Positions 1-7,965 of a stretch of DNA of 64,000 nt are shown piece after piece. Within the stretch, counting starts at the first letter, position 1; every line of letters begins with the position of its first letter. The notes under the pieces were generated by a model. It saw only the letters and a list, made by a program, of their open reading frames with translations. It ran no database searches and was not told the DNA's origin. The DNA is from Agromyces sp. ISL-38 (lineage in GTDB: Bacteria; Actinomycetota; Actinomycetes; Actinomycetales; Microbacteriaceae), in NCBI RefSeq assembly GCF_018613935.1, contig NZ_JAGGPF010000010.1:62001-126000 (forward strand), read 5' to 3'. Both the position numbers and the translations under genes were made by a program.

Positions 1-646
1 GACGATGACGGTCGACCGGCTCTCGAATGGCCGGGTCATCCTCTCGGCGGGGCTCGGGGTGCCGGCCGACGTCGAGGCTCGCTTCTGGATCTTCGAAGAC
101 GACCCCGGCCGCAAGGTGCGCGCCGAGCTCCTCGACGAGGGACTCGAGCTCCTGCAGCCCCTCTGGCGCGGCGAGCCGTTCGAGTACGTGGGCGAGCACT
201 ACCACGCGCACCGCACTGACTCGATGCTGCCGCCCGCCATCGTGCAGCAGCCGCGCATCCCCACGTGGGTCGTCGGCGTCTGGCCGCGCATGCGCTCGAT
301 GCGCCGGGTCGCCCGGTACGACGGGTGGATCCCCAACTACGCACCGCCTGGAGCTGACGGCATCGATCCCGTCGAGCAACAGCGCACCTACACCCCCGAG
401 ATCGCCGCCGAGGCGATCGCGTGGATCCGCGCCGAACGCGAACAGGCCGGCCTCGCCGATCGCCCGTTCGATGTCGTGCAAGAGGGCACCACGAGCGGCA
501 CCGATGCAGCAGCGGATGCCGCGATCGTGCGCCCGTGGGCCGACGCAGGCGTCACGTGGTGGCTCGAAGCCGACTGGGGCGTCGCGGCCGACCGGGTCGC
601 CGATTACGCACGCGACCGCGTGCGCGCCGGCCCGCCGCGGGCGTGA
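1..646 (+). CDS. LLM-class flavin-dependent oxidoreductase, C-terminal part (5' end outside window)
   Basis: The reading frame is open from the first bases, so the gene starts before the window. The ATG at 5 is probably internal, because the residues after it (DRLSNGRVILSAGLG) match the segment after the first strands of the luciferase-like (beta/alpha)8 fold, about 100 residues in. Later features also fit bacterial luciferase/F420-dependent monooxygenases: the EYVGEHY segment and a W-rich end (WWLEADWG). Such enzymes use FMN or F420 to oxidise small substrates. The substrate cannot be told from this part. Confidence 0.75.
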   Translation, partial: TMTVDRLSNGRVILSAGLGVPADVEARFWIFEDDPGRKVRAELLDEGLELLQPLWRGEPFEYVGEHYHAHRTDSMLPPAIVQQPRIPTWVVGVWPRMRSMRRVARYDGWIPNYAPPGADGIDPVEQQRTYTPEIAAEAIAWIRAEREQAGLADRPFDVVQEGTTSGTDAAADAAIVRPWADAGVTWWLEADWGVAADRVADYARDRVRAGPPRA

Positions 647-673
647 CGAGCGGCGGCCCCAGCTCGGTGGTGC

Positions 674-901
674 TTATTCGAGGTTGTCGACGGGCGTGGT
701 GTCGTCGAGCGGATCGCCCTCGCTCGCGCTCGTCACCTCGGTGCCGTCCTCCGGCTTGGTACCGGCCGCCGCCGCGCGCCGGTCGGCTTCGGCGGAGGTG
801 AGCACGTCGTCGTTGTCCAAATCCGGATCGAGCGGCGCATCGGCGTCGCGGTCGAGGTGCGTCTTCAGTGGTTCCTTGATCGGGTCAACGAAATCAGCCA
901 T
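674..901 (-). CDS. Small acidic hypothetical protein
   Basis: A 75-residue protein rich in Asp, Glu, Ala and Thr, with no hydrophobic segment and no Cys. The ATG at 901 is preferred over an upstream GTG because a GGAGAGGAA ribosome binding site lies just before it. The composition suggests an intrinsically disordered cytosolic protein. I do not recognise a family. It lies alone between the oxidoreductase and the two-component operon. Confidence 0.55.
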   Translation of the reverse strand: MADFVDPIKEPLKTHLDRDADAPLDPDLDNDDVLTSAEADRRAAAAGTKPEDGTEVTSASEGDPLDDTTPVDNLE

Positions 902-1011
902 GATCACGTTCCTCTCCTCTGACACGAACGTACCTCGACGGCCTGCCGACCGGCAGAGGCTTGCGCTGCGCCCGATTCATACCTTCGTGCCCTGGATTGC
1001 GCGGAAAGAGC

Positions 1012-1725
1012 TCAGCGACGGCGGTATTCGACCTCCGGGCGCCCGGGCGTGCCGTAACGGCCGGCACGTTCGACGATGCCGGTGTCGGCGAGGTGCTCCA
1101 GGTAGCGCCGCGCGGTGACGCGCGAGAGATCGAGTTCGGCCGCGAGTTCGGCCGCCGACATCGCGCCGGCGGGGGAGTCGCGCACGGCCGCGCGTACCCG
1201 ATCGAGGGTCTCGCGAGTGAGGCCCTTCGGGAGGTCGGCGCTCGACGAGGTGCGTAGCGCTGCGAATGAGGCATCCACCTCCTGCTGGTCGGTGACCACG
1301 GCGGAACCCACCCGGCCGTGATAGTCGCGATAGGCCTGCAACTTCTCGGCGAAGGCCGCGAAGTTGAACGGCTTGATGAGGTACTGCACGATGCCGAGCG
1401 AGACCGCGGAGCGCACCACCGCCGCGTCGCGCACCGCGGTGACCGCGATCACGTCGATCTCGATGCCCGATGCACGGAGCGAACGGCAGAGGTCGATGCC
1501 CGTCGTGTCGGGCAGGTTCACGTCGAGGAGGATGAGGTCGATCGGGGGAGTGCGGCCCTCCCTCGAGTCGCGGAGCAGCCGGATCGCCTCATGGCCGGTG
1601 TGGGCGATGCCGGCGACGGTGAATCCGTCGACTCGCGCGACATACGCGGCGTGCGCCTCTGCGGTGACCGGCTCGTCCTCGACGACGAGCACCCGGATCG
1701 GTGCGGACACGTGCGGTTCAGGCAT
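1012..1725 (-). CDS. Response regulator of a citrate/C4-dicarboxylate two-component system (DcuR/CitB type)
   Basis: A 237-residue two-domain regulator. The N-terminal receiver domain shows the acidic pair E16/D17, the phosphoacceptor D68 in ILLDVNLPD, a switch Thr and the Lys of YLIKPF. The C-terminal part has a winged-helix signature (SAAELAAELDLSRVTARRYLEHL) of the kind found in DcuR/CitB regulators. The start overlaps the end of the sensor kinase gene by 8 bp, so the two are cotranscribed and probably translationally coupled. The divergent dicarboxylate symporter and CitE-like lyase are the likely targets (inference from position). Confidence 0.88.
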   Translation of the reverse strand: MPEPHVSAPIRVLVVEDEPVTAEAHAAYVARVDGFTVAGIAHTGHEAIRLLRDSREGRTPPIDLILLDVNLPDTTGIDLCRSLRASGIEIDVIAVTAVRDAAVVRSAVSLGIVQYLIKPFNFAAFAEKLQAYRDYHGRVGSAVVTDQQEVDASFAALRTSSSADLPKGLTRETLDRVRAAVRDSPAGAMSAAELAAELDLSRVTARRYLEHLADTGIVERAGRYGTPGRPEVEYRRR

Positions 1726-3358
1726 CCGGAACCTCCCGAGCTGCAGCAGCCGGCGTCGCCGACGACGTGGTGACCGGAAGCGTCACCTCGAATGTCGACC
1801 CGTGCACGCCGATGCGGCCGCCGAGACGCACGACGGTCTGGCGCACGAGCGCGAGTCCGATGCCGTGACCGGCCGCTCGCTTCGTTGTGACACCGAGCTC
1901 GAAGACGCGATCGGCGTCGGCAGGCCCGCCGCCGCCGTCGCTCACCGCGATGCGCAGTTCGTGCGTCGTCAGCTCCACGGCGACGTCGACGCGCGGCGCC
2001 GGGGTCGCCGCCGCCGCGTCGAGCGCGTTGTCGATGAGGTTGCCGACGATCGTGATGAGGTCGCGGGCGGGCACCGACGTCGCCTCGAGCCTGGCGGGCA
2101 GGTCGATCTCGAACGCGATGCCGCGTTCGCTCGCTTGCGCCGCCTTGCCGAGGAGGAGGGCGAGGAGCACTGGCTCCTCGACGGCCGACAGCAGGCGGTC
2201 GGCGAGGGCCTGGCTGAGCGCGAGCTCCGAACTCGCGAGTGCCGCGGCATCCGCTGCCCGGTCCAGTTCGATGAGGGCGATGATCGTGTGCAGCCGGTTC
2301 GCGAACTCGTGGGTCTGCGAGCGAAGGGCGTCGGACAAGGTCGTCATCGTCTCGAGCTCGCCGGTGAGCTCCTGCAGCTCGGTGTGGTCGCGCAGCGTCG
2401 TCACGGATCCGATGAGACCGCCACCACGACCGCGATCCTGCGAGACGATGAGGTCGCGATCGATCACGAGCACGTGCGTCGGGGTGATCGCGATCTCGTC
2501 GACGACCGCGTCGCTGCGCCCGAACACCTCGGCGACGGCGGGCGGCAGATCGAGATCGGCGAGCGGCACCGCTGCGTGGCCCGGGTCCCGACGGTCGCGT
2601 CGCGGCAACCCCAGCAGTTCGGCGGCGCGGTCGTTGTAGAGCACGATCGCGTTCGACCGGTCCTGCAGCACGAGGCCCTCGCCGATGGAGTGCAGCACGC
2701 CCTCGTAGTACGAGAACATGCGGCTCATCTCCTCCGCGCCGCGTCCCCAGGTGACGCGCCGCAGGTACCGGCTGAGGAGCCACGCGATGACCGCGCCGAT
2801 GCCGATCATCGCGAGAGCCGCGGCGATGACGGTCGCGATGCGGCCACCGAGCGCCACCTCGGTGTTCGAGACGGTGACGCCCACCGCCACGAGCGCGATC
2901 AGCTCACCTGCGTCGGTCTCGATCGGCACGACCGCCCGAACCGACGGGCCGAGGGTGCCGGTGTACGTCTCGGTGAACGCGTCGCCCTCGAGGGCGCGGT
3001 CGATGTTGCCGAGGAACTCCTTGCCGATCTGCGCGGGGTCGGGATGCGTGTAGCGGGTGCGGTCGGGCGCCATGATCGTGATGAAGTCCACGCCCGCATC
3101 GGCCATCACGTCGACCGCGTAGGGCTGCAAGCGGGCCGTCGGATCGGTCGTGCCGAGCGAGGTCTCGACGAACGGGTCGGCGGCGAGCGTCTCGGCCACC
3201 GCGAGGCTCTTCGCAGCGGCATCCCGTTCGACGTCGGCGCGGGCGTCAGCCCAGATCCAGAGCACGGCGAGCGTCGCGAGCGCCACGATCATCACGAGTT
3301 GCAGCGCGAAGAGCTTCGCGGCAATGCTCCAGCCCCGGATCCACTGCTTCATGCTCAC
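1718..3358 (-). CDS. Sensor histidine kinase, DcuS/CitA family
   Basis: 546 residues. An N-terminal membrane helix (about 17-37) is followed by an extracytoplasmic sensor domain of about 130 residues, a second helix (about 178-198), a PAS domain (the region with EGLVLQDRSNAIVLYND) and a kinase core. The H-box has the SQTHEFANRLH form typical of CitA/DcuS kinases. The N-box is GNLIDNALDAA and the G-box ends GHGIGLALVRQ. The family senses citrate or C4-dicarboxylates outside the cell. It is divergent from the symporter gene with about 160 bp between them, enough for two promoters. Confidence 0.9.
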   Translation of the reverse strand: MSMKQWIRGWSIAAKLFALQLVMIVALATLAVLWIWADARADVERDAAAKSLAVAETLAADPFVETSLGTTDPTARLQPYAVDVMADAGVDFITIMAPDRTRYTHPDPAQIGKEFLGNIDRALEGDAFTETYTGTLGPSVRAVVPIETDAGELIALVAVGVTVSNTEVALGGRIATVIAAALAMIGIGAVIAWLLSRYLRRVTWGRGAEEMSRMFSYYEGVLHSIGEGLVLQDRSNAIVLYNDRAAELLGLPRRDRRDPGHAAVPLADLDLPPAVAEVFGRSDAVVDEIAITPTHVLVIDRDLIVSQDRGRGGGLIGSVTTLRDHTELQELTGELETMTTLSDALRSQTHEFANRLHTIIALIELDRAADAAALASSELALSQALADRLLSAVEEPVLLALLLGKAAQASERGIAFEIDLPARLEATSVPARDLITIVGNLIDNALDAAAATPAPRVDVAVELTTHELRIAVSDGGGGPADADRVFELGVTTKRAAGHGIGLALVRQTVVRLGGRIGVHGSTFEVTLPVTTSSATPAAAAREVPDA

Positions 3359-3521
3359 CTCGCAACGCTGCTCGTCATCACTCTAGACAGGCGGAGCGAT
3401 CGAGCACCGCGAACAGTATGAACACAAGCGGATGTCGCGGCATCCGTCATCGCATCCTTGGTCGATATCCCGAAGTTCGTCGCCGACCGGCGATGACCGA
3501 CCAAGGAAGGCAGGGACGGCA

Positions 3522-4949
3522 ATGGCGCTCCAGTCTCGCACCGAAGGCACGAAGCCCCGGCGAAGGATCGAATCCTCGCACTACCTCTACATCGCGGTGA
3601 TCGTCGCCGTGCTCGCCGGCGTCACCGTCGGACTCGTCGTTCCCGAGTTCGCACTGGGCCTGAAGCCCATCGGCGATGCCTTCGTGCTGCTCATCAAGAT
3701 GATGATCGCCCCGATCATCTTCTGCACGATCGTGCTCGGCGTCGGATCGATCGCGAAGGCGGCGACCGTCGGCAAGGTCGGCGGCCTGGCGCTGCTGTAC
3801 TTCATGATCATGTCGACGTTCGCGCTCGGCATCGGCCTCGTCGTCGGCAACATCATCCACCCGGGCGAGGGCCTGAACATCGCCGGCGCCTCGTATGACA
3901 CCAGCACGCTCGAGCCGAAGACCTCGACCGAGTTCCTCCTCGGGATCATCCCCGTGTCGCTGCTGTCGTCGCTCACCGAGGGCAACATCCTGCAGGTGCT
4001 GTTCGTGGCGCTGCTCGTCGGCTTCGCGCTGCAGAAGATGGGCTCGAAGGGCGCACCGATCCTCGGAGCGGTCCGCCAGATCCAGGCGCTCGTGTTCCGA
4101 ATCCTCGCGATGATCATGTGGGTGGCGCCGATCGGCGCATTCGGTGCCATCGCGGCGGTCGTGGGCGCCACGGGCGTCGCGGCCATCATCAGCCTCGGCA
4201 CCCTCATGATCGCCTTCTACATCACGTGCGCGATCTTCATCGTGGGCGTGCTGGGATCGCTGCTGTGGGCGGTGGCGCGGGTCAACATCTTCCGCATGAT
4301 GAAGTACCTGGGCCGCGAGTACCTGCTCATCGTGTCGACGTCGTCGAGCGAGGTCGCCCTGCCGCGCCTCATCGCGAAGATGGAGCACATCGGCGTCTCG
4401 AAGTCGGTCGCCGGCATAACCGTGCCGACGGGCTACTCGTTCAACCTCGATGGCACGGCGATCTACCTGACGATGGCCTCCTTGTTCATCGCGAGCGCCA
4501 TGGGCACGCCGCTCGCGCTCGGCGAGCAGATCGGCCTGCTGCTGTTCATGATCGTCGCCTCGAAGGGTGCGGCCGGCGTGACCGGCGCGGGCCTTGCGAC
4601 GCTCGCCGGCGGGTTGCAGGCGCACCGCCCCGACCTCGTCGACGGCGTCGGCGTGATCGTGGGCATCGACCGCTTCATGTCGGAGGCGCGTGCGCTCACG
4701 AACTTCACGGGCAACGCCGTCGCCACGCTGCTCGTGGGCACGTGGACGAAGCAGCTCGACCGCGAGCAGTTGACGAGCGTGCTCGCCGGCGATCGGCCGT
4801 TCGACGAGTCGACGATGAGCGTCGACGACCACCTCTCACCTGACGAGCAGGCCGAGCTCGAGCGCGAAGAGCGCCCGTCGACGGCAGCTATCGCGGCCAT
4901 CGTGGGGGAGCTCGAGGAGGAGAAGGCGGGTCAGGGCCGTGGCCGCTGA
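3522..4949 (+). CDS. Dicarboxylate/amino acid:cation symporter (DAACS family, DctA/GltP-like)
   Basis: 475 residues from the ATG at 3522, chosen because AAGGAAGG lies about 11 bases upstream and the preceding in-frame 30 residues are not membrane-protein-like. It has at least eight hydrophobic segments and the diagnostic DAACS motifs: a Ser-rich re-entrant loop (STSSSEVALPRL), the substrate-binding PTGYSFNLDGTAIY stretch and TNFTGNAVATLLVG near the end. Members cotransport C4-dicarboxylates, glutamate or aspartate with Na+ or H+. The divergent DcuS/CitA kinase makes a dicarboxylate or citrate-like substrate likely. The stop overlaps the next gene by 11 bp. Confidence 0.9.
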   Translation: MALQSRTEGTKPRRRIESSHYLYIAVIVAVLAGVTVGLVVPEFALGLKPIGDAFVLLIKMMIAPIIFCTIVLGVGSIAKAATVGKVGGLALLYFMIMSTFALGIGLVVGNIIHPGEGLNIAGASYDTSTLEPKTSTEFLLGIIPVSLLSSLTEGNILQVLFVALLVGFALQKMGSKGAPILGAVRQIQALVFRILAMIMWVAPIGAFGAIAAVVGATGVAAIISLGTLMIAFYITCAIFIVGVLGSLLWAVARVNIFRMMKYLGREYLLIVSTSSSEVALPRLIAKMEHIGVSKSVAGITVPTGYSFNLDGTAIYLTMASLFIASAMGTPLALGEQIGLLLFMIVASKGAAGVTGAGLATLAGGLQAHRPDLVDGVGVIVGIDRFMSEARALTNFTGNAVATLLVGTWTKQLDREQLTSVLAGDRPFDESTMSVDDHLSPDEQAELEREERPSTAAIAAIVGELEEEKAGQGRGR

Positions 4950-5829
4950 TTCAGCCGTCTCGGCCCCGGCGGGCACCGCATCCGCGGTGCCCGCCGGGCT
5001 CGCCCGCTCGTGGCTGCTCGTGCCGGGCTCCGCGCCTGACCTCGCAGACCGCGTCGCGGCATCCGCTGCCGACGTGGTCATCGTCGATCTCGAAGACGGC
5101 GTGGCGGGTGCCGACAAGGGTCGCGCACGTCGTGCCCTGGTCGCGGCCGCCGATTCAGGACTGCGCCCGTGGGTGCGCATCGGCGACGCGGCTTCCGATG
5201 AGTGGCGAACGGATGTCGCGCTGCTGCGCGGTCGCGAGCTCGTCGCGGGCGTCATGCTCGCGAAGGTGGAGGCGCTCGACCATGTGCGGCGCACTGTGGA
5301 CGCCCTCGATGGCGCGCTGCCGATCGTCGCCCTCGTCGAGAGCGCGCGGGGCGTCGAGGCGGCGCTCGACATCGCCGAGGCTCCCGGCGTGACCCGACTC
5401 GCATTCGGCAGCGGCGACTTCCGGCGCGACACCGGCGCGGCCGACGACCCGCTCGCCTTGCTCTACGCGCGGTCGCGCCTCGTCAGCACGAGCCGCGCGG
5501 CGGACCTGCCCGGCCCGATCGACGGACCGACCGTGCCGCGCGACGCCGCGGTGCTCGAGGGCGCCTCGCGGCATGCGGCATCGCTCGGCATGACCGGCCG
5601 CCTCTGCCTCCGAGAGGAGCAGGTGGCCGCGGTGAACACGGCACTCAGCCCGTCTGGTGACGAGCTGGCCTGGGCGCTCGGCGTGCTCGAGACGCTCGAG
5701 CGCTGCGGCATCCGCGATGGCAGCGACCTGCCCCGTATCGCCCGCGCTCGTGCGATCTGCGCGGCCGCCGAGGCGTTCAGCATCGAGGCGGATGCCGCGG
5801 CTGTGCACGTCTCCGACTACGCGAACTGA
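4939..5829 (+). CDS. HpcH/HpaI aldolase / citrate lyase beta-subunit-like protein (CitE family)
   Basis: 296 residues from a GTG start that overlaps the symporter gene by 11 bp. Family motifs are clear: SWLLVPGS near the N-terminus, VVIVDLEDGV, the Lys/Glu pair in MLAKVEAL, the Glu of VALVESARGVE (acyl-CoA/metal region) and RLAFGSGDF. Free-standing CitE-like enzymes cleave or form (S)-citramalyl-CoA, malyl-CoA or related C-C bonds. No alpha or gamma citrate-lyase subunits lie nearby, so true citrate lyase is unlikely. With the symporter it forms an uptake-and-cleavage pair for a di- or tricarboxylate. Confidence 0.82.
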   Translation: MAADSAVSAPAGTASAVPAGLARSWLLVPGSAPDLADRVAASAADVVIVDLEDGVAGADKGRARRALVAAADSGLRPWVRIGDAASDEWRTDVALLRGRELVAGVMLAKVEALDHVRRTVDALDGALPIVALVESARGVEAALDIAEAPGVTRLAFGSGDFRRDTGAADDPLALLYARSRLVSTSRAADLPGPIDGPTVPRDAAVLEGASRHAASLGMTGRLCLREEQVAAVNTALSPSGDELAWALGVLETLERCGIRDGSDLPRIARARAICAAAEAFSIEADAAAVHVSDYAN

Positions 5830-5871
5830 CCTCGGATCGCGTGCAGCCGACGCCAGCTGCGAGCAGAGCGG

Positions 5872-6849
5872 TCAGCAGCCGAGACGTTCCAGAGCGGAGT
5901 CGAGATTCGCCCGTGCCGTGGTCTCGTACCAGACCGCGAAATCGCCCTCATACCCGCGGATCGTGACCTCCGTGACGAGCAGGATGGCGTAGTACATCCG
6001 GCACAGGTGCAGTCGCGCCTGCCCGCCTTCCGTCGAGAGGAGGTCTGCCAGCACGCCGCCCGCTGCCGTGTCACCGGCGACGATGTCCTCATCGGGTGGA
6101 GCCGCCGAGAACTGCTCCGCGCCGACCAGGTCGAGCAGCGGATCCGCCCACACCGTCCGCTCGGTGTCGATGATCCCGACGATGCGCAGTTCGGTCTCGT
6201 CGACGAACACGTTGCCGGGCCATAGATCCGCGTGCACCACTGCCGGCGCGATCACCTCGTCCAGACATGCCGCGTGCGCCGCCAACGCCGCCCGCACGCC
6301 GTCATCGGGCAGCGGCACGCCCCAGCGGTCGGCATCCGCCAGTGCCGCCGAGACCATCAGCCCGAACGCCTCCCGCCAGGTGTCGCCGGAGAGTCCTGAC
6401 TCGGGCGCCGGATATCCGAAGTGCGGCGCTGTGACGCGATGCGCGGCAGTCATCACTGCGCCCAGCTCACGGCGGAGCGTGCGCTGCTCGTCGTCGCCCA
6501 GGGAGAGATCGTTCCACGCCGCGCCCGGCAGGTGCTCGGTCACCACGACGTCTGCTGCGAGCCGTGTACGTGTGAAGTCGGTCAGCTGCACCCGAGGCAC
6601 GGGCACGCCGCTGTCGGCGAGCATGCCGAAGATGCGTGCCTCGGTGCCGAGGATCCCCTTCTCGTAGGTGCTCATCCGACCGGTGTCCGCGGCCACCATC
6701 TTGACGACGGAACGTGAGCCGTCGGCGAAGGTCGCGCGCACCGCAGTGGCGAACGTACCCCCGCCGAGAGTCTCCAGCGCCTGCACGTCGCCGAGCGGGG
6801 CGAGCAGGTCTTTGAGAGTCGCCGGATCGGCTTCGTATCGTCCCGTCAC
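5872..6849 (-). CDS. Aminoglycoside phosphotransferase-family kinase
   Basis: About 325 residues from the GTG at 6849. The APH/choline-kinase fold is shown by the nucleotide Lys (RSVVKMV), the Brenner motif VVHADLWPGNVF with catalytic Asp and Asn, and the metal-binding IIDTERTVWADPLLDLV. Substrates in this superfamily include sugars, choline, homoserine and antibiotics, so resistance should not be assumed. The start was chosen because a promoter sits directly upstream and the family's N-terminal strand begins just after it. The longer upstream frame runs through a duplicated CitE fragment and is not plausible. Confidence 0.82.
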   Translation of the reverse strand: MTGRYEADPATLKDLLAPLGDVQALETLGGGTFATAVRATFADGSRSVVKMVAADTGRMSTYEKGILGTEARIFGMLADSGVPVPRVQLTDFTRTRLAADVVVTEHLPGAAWNDLSLGDDEQRTLRRELGAVMTAAHRVTAPHFGYPAPESGLSGDTWREAFGLMVSAALADADRWGVPLPDDGVRAALAAHAACLDEVIAPAVVHADLWPGNVFVDETELRIVGIIDTERTVWADPLLDLVGAEQFSAAPPDEDIVAGDTAAGGVLADLLSTEGGQARLHLCRMYYAILLVTEVTIRGYEGDFAVWYETTARANLDSALERLGC

Positions 6850-6855
6850 ACGAAG

Positions 6856-6884
6856 AGTATGGCGGGCCGCTCGACGCTCGACAA
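6856..6884 (-). promoter_or_regulatory. Promoter of a leaderless transcript for the kinase gene
   Basis: On the minus strand a -35 TTGTCG (6879-6884) and a -10 CATACT (6856-6861) are spaced by 17 bp. The -10 ends six bases before the GTG at 6849, so transcription should begin at or next to the start codon. This is common in actinobacteria and explains the lack of a Shine-Dalgarno. Confidence 0.5.
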
Positions 6885-6949
6885 ACTTCGGTTGAGAGCC
6901 GCCCGGTCGGCGGCATCCGTGCGGTGACGCGAACGGCGACCGGAGCGCC

Positions 6950-7017
6950 ATGAGTGGCGAACGGATGTCGTGCTGTTCCGCGATCGCGAGCTCGTCGCGG
7001 GCGTCATGCTCGCGAAG
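6950..7017 (+). repeat. Copy of an internal CitE-like gene segment (matches 5198-5265)
   Basis: These 68 bases match 5198-5265 with 64 identities and no gaps. They begin at ATGAGTGGCGAACGG and end at CATGCTCGCGAAG, with no sequence shared beyond either end. No start site, motif or open frame of useful length is kept, so this is a gene fragment. It lies between the kinase and the GntR gene. Confidence 0.85.
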
Positions 7018-7037
7018 ACTGAGCCGGCGGCGACCCG

Positions 7038-7805
7038 TCACTTCGCGACGAGGGTGGTCTCGAAGCTGTAGAGGTCGGGGCGGTAGCAGTGGTGGCCGTA
7101 CTCGATGGCGCGACCTGAGCTGTCGAACGCGACACGCTCCATCGTCAGCACCGGGCCGCCGCGGTCGATGTCGAGCACGTCGCTTTCGTCACCTTGGGCG
7201 CGGCGTGCGCCGATCTTCTGCCGTGCGATCCGGATCGTGACGCCCCGGGCGCGAAGGATCTGGTAGAGACCGCGCTGCTCGAGCTGCTCGGTCGTGATGT
7301 CGGCGAACTCCGCCGGCAGGTAGTTCTCGAGCACGGCGACGGGGACGCCGTCGGTGCTGCGCCGGCGGCGCAGGTAGACGACCTCGTCGCCGGGAGCGAC
7401 GCCAAGACTCTCGGCGACGATCTCCGTCGCCGGGACGATCTCGTGGGCGAGCACCTGGGTGCCGGGTTCGTGATTTGCGTTCTTCAGATCCTCGTAGAGG
7501 CTGGTGAGCTCGACCTGCCGGGTGACCTGTCCCTGTCCCTGGACGACCTGGGTCCCGATGCCGCGGCGGCGCACGAGCAGGCCCTTGTCGACGAGCTCCT
7601 GGATTGCACGCCGAACCGTCGGACGGGACAGGCCCAGCCGCTGGGCGATCGAGATCTCGTTCTCGAGCCGCGCGCCGGCGGGCACCGCCCCTGAGCTGAT
7701 GGCCGATTCGAGCCGTGTGGATACCTGGAAGTAGAGGGGCACGGGACCCGTGCGGTCGAGGTCCGCGAAGAGCTCGTCGGGCCAGTAGGTTTCCTCGCCG
7801 GCCAT
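7038..7805 (-). CDS. iolR: GntR-family repressor of the inositol genes (IolR-type)
   Basis: 255 residues from the ATG at 7805, which has GGGGGAA six bases upstream. Upstream in-frame Met codons lack such a site. The N-terminal winged helix (ARLENEISIAQRLGLSRPTVRRAI in sense, roughly residues 40-65) and a C-terminal UTRA-type effector domain (EYGHHCYRPDLYSF near the end) place it in the HutC branch of GntR. It is divergent from iolC. Candidate operators lie over the iolC promoter and in front of the ABC transporter, so it probably represses inositol uptake and breakdown until an intermediate is present (inference). Confidence 0.85.
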   Translation of the reverse strand: MAGEETYWPDELFADLDRTGPVPLYFQVSTRLESAISSGAVPAGARLENEISIAQRLGLSRPTVRRAIQELVDKGLLVRRRGIGTQVVQGQGQVTRQVELTSLYEDLKNANHEPGTQVLAHEIVPATEIVAESLGVAPGDEVVYLRRRRSTDGVPVAVLENYLPAEFADITTEQLEQRGLYQILRARGVTIRIARQKIGARRAQGDESDVLDIDRGGPVLTMERVAFDSSGRAIEYGHHCYRPDLYSFETTLVAK

Positions 7806-7872
7806 AGTGTTCCCCCGCACGTCAGCAAGATGTTCTGTCAATCTTATGTGCTCCTCTTCCAGTTCCGTCATC

Positions 7873-7907
7873 TTGCGGTGAAAGAGCCTTGTGTTATTGT
7901 TAGGACA
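7873..7907 (+). promoter_or_regulatory. iolC promoter with overlapping IolR-type operator
   Basis: TTGCGG (7873-7878) and TATTGT (7895-7900) are spaced by 16 bp. TGTTAGGACA at 7898-7907 overlaps the -10. Its complement, TGTCCTAACA, fits KGWCHTRACA, the motif I recall for the Corynebacterium glutamicum GntR regulator IolR. A repressor there would block polymerase. The motif is short, so this remains a prediction. Confidence 0.45.
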
Positions 7908-7965
7908 TGATTTCGGCACCCGTCGACGTCACCGAAACTCACTCAAGAGGGTTGTACAGCGAAGT

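Noticed and set aside
5872..6849. Aminoglycoside resistance gene.
   Set aside because: The Brenner and DFG-like motifs only show the kinase fold; there is no close resemblance to a named resistance enzyme and no mobile context.
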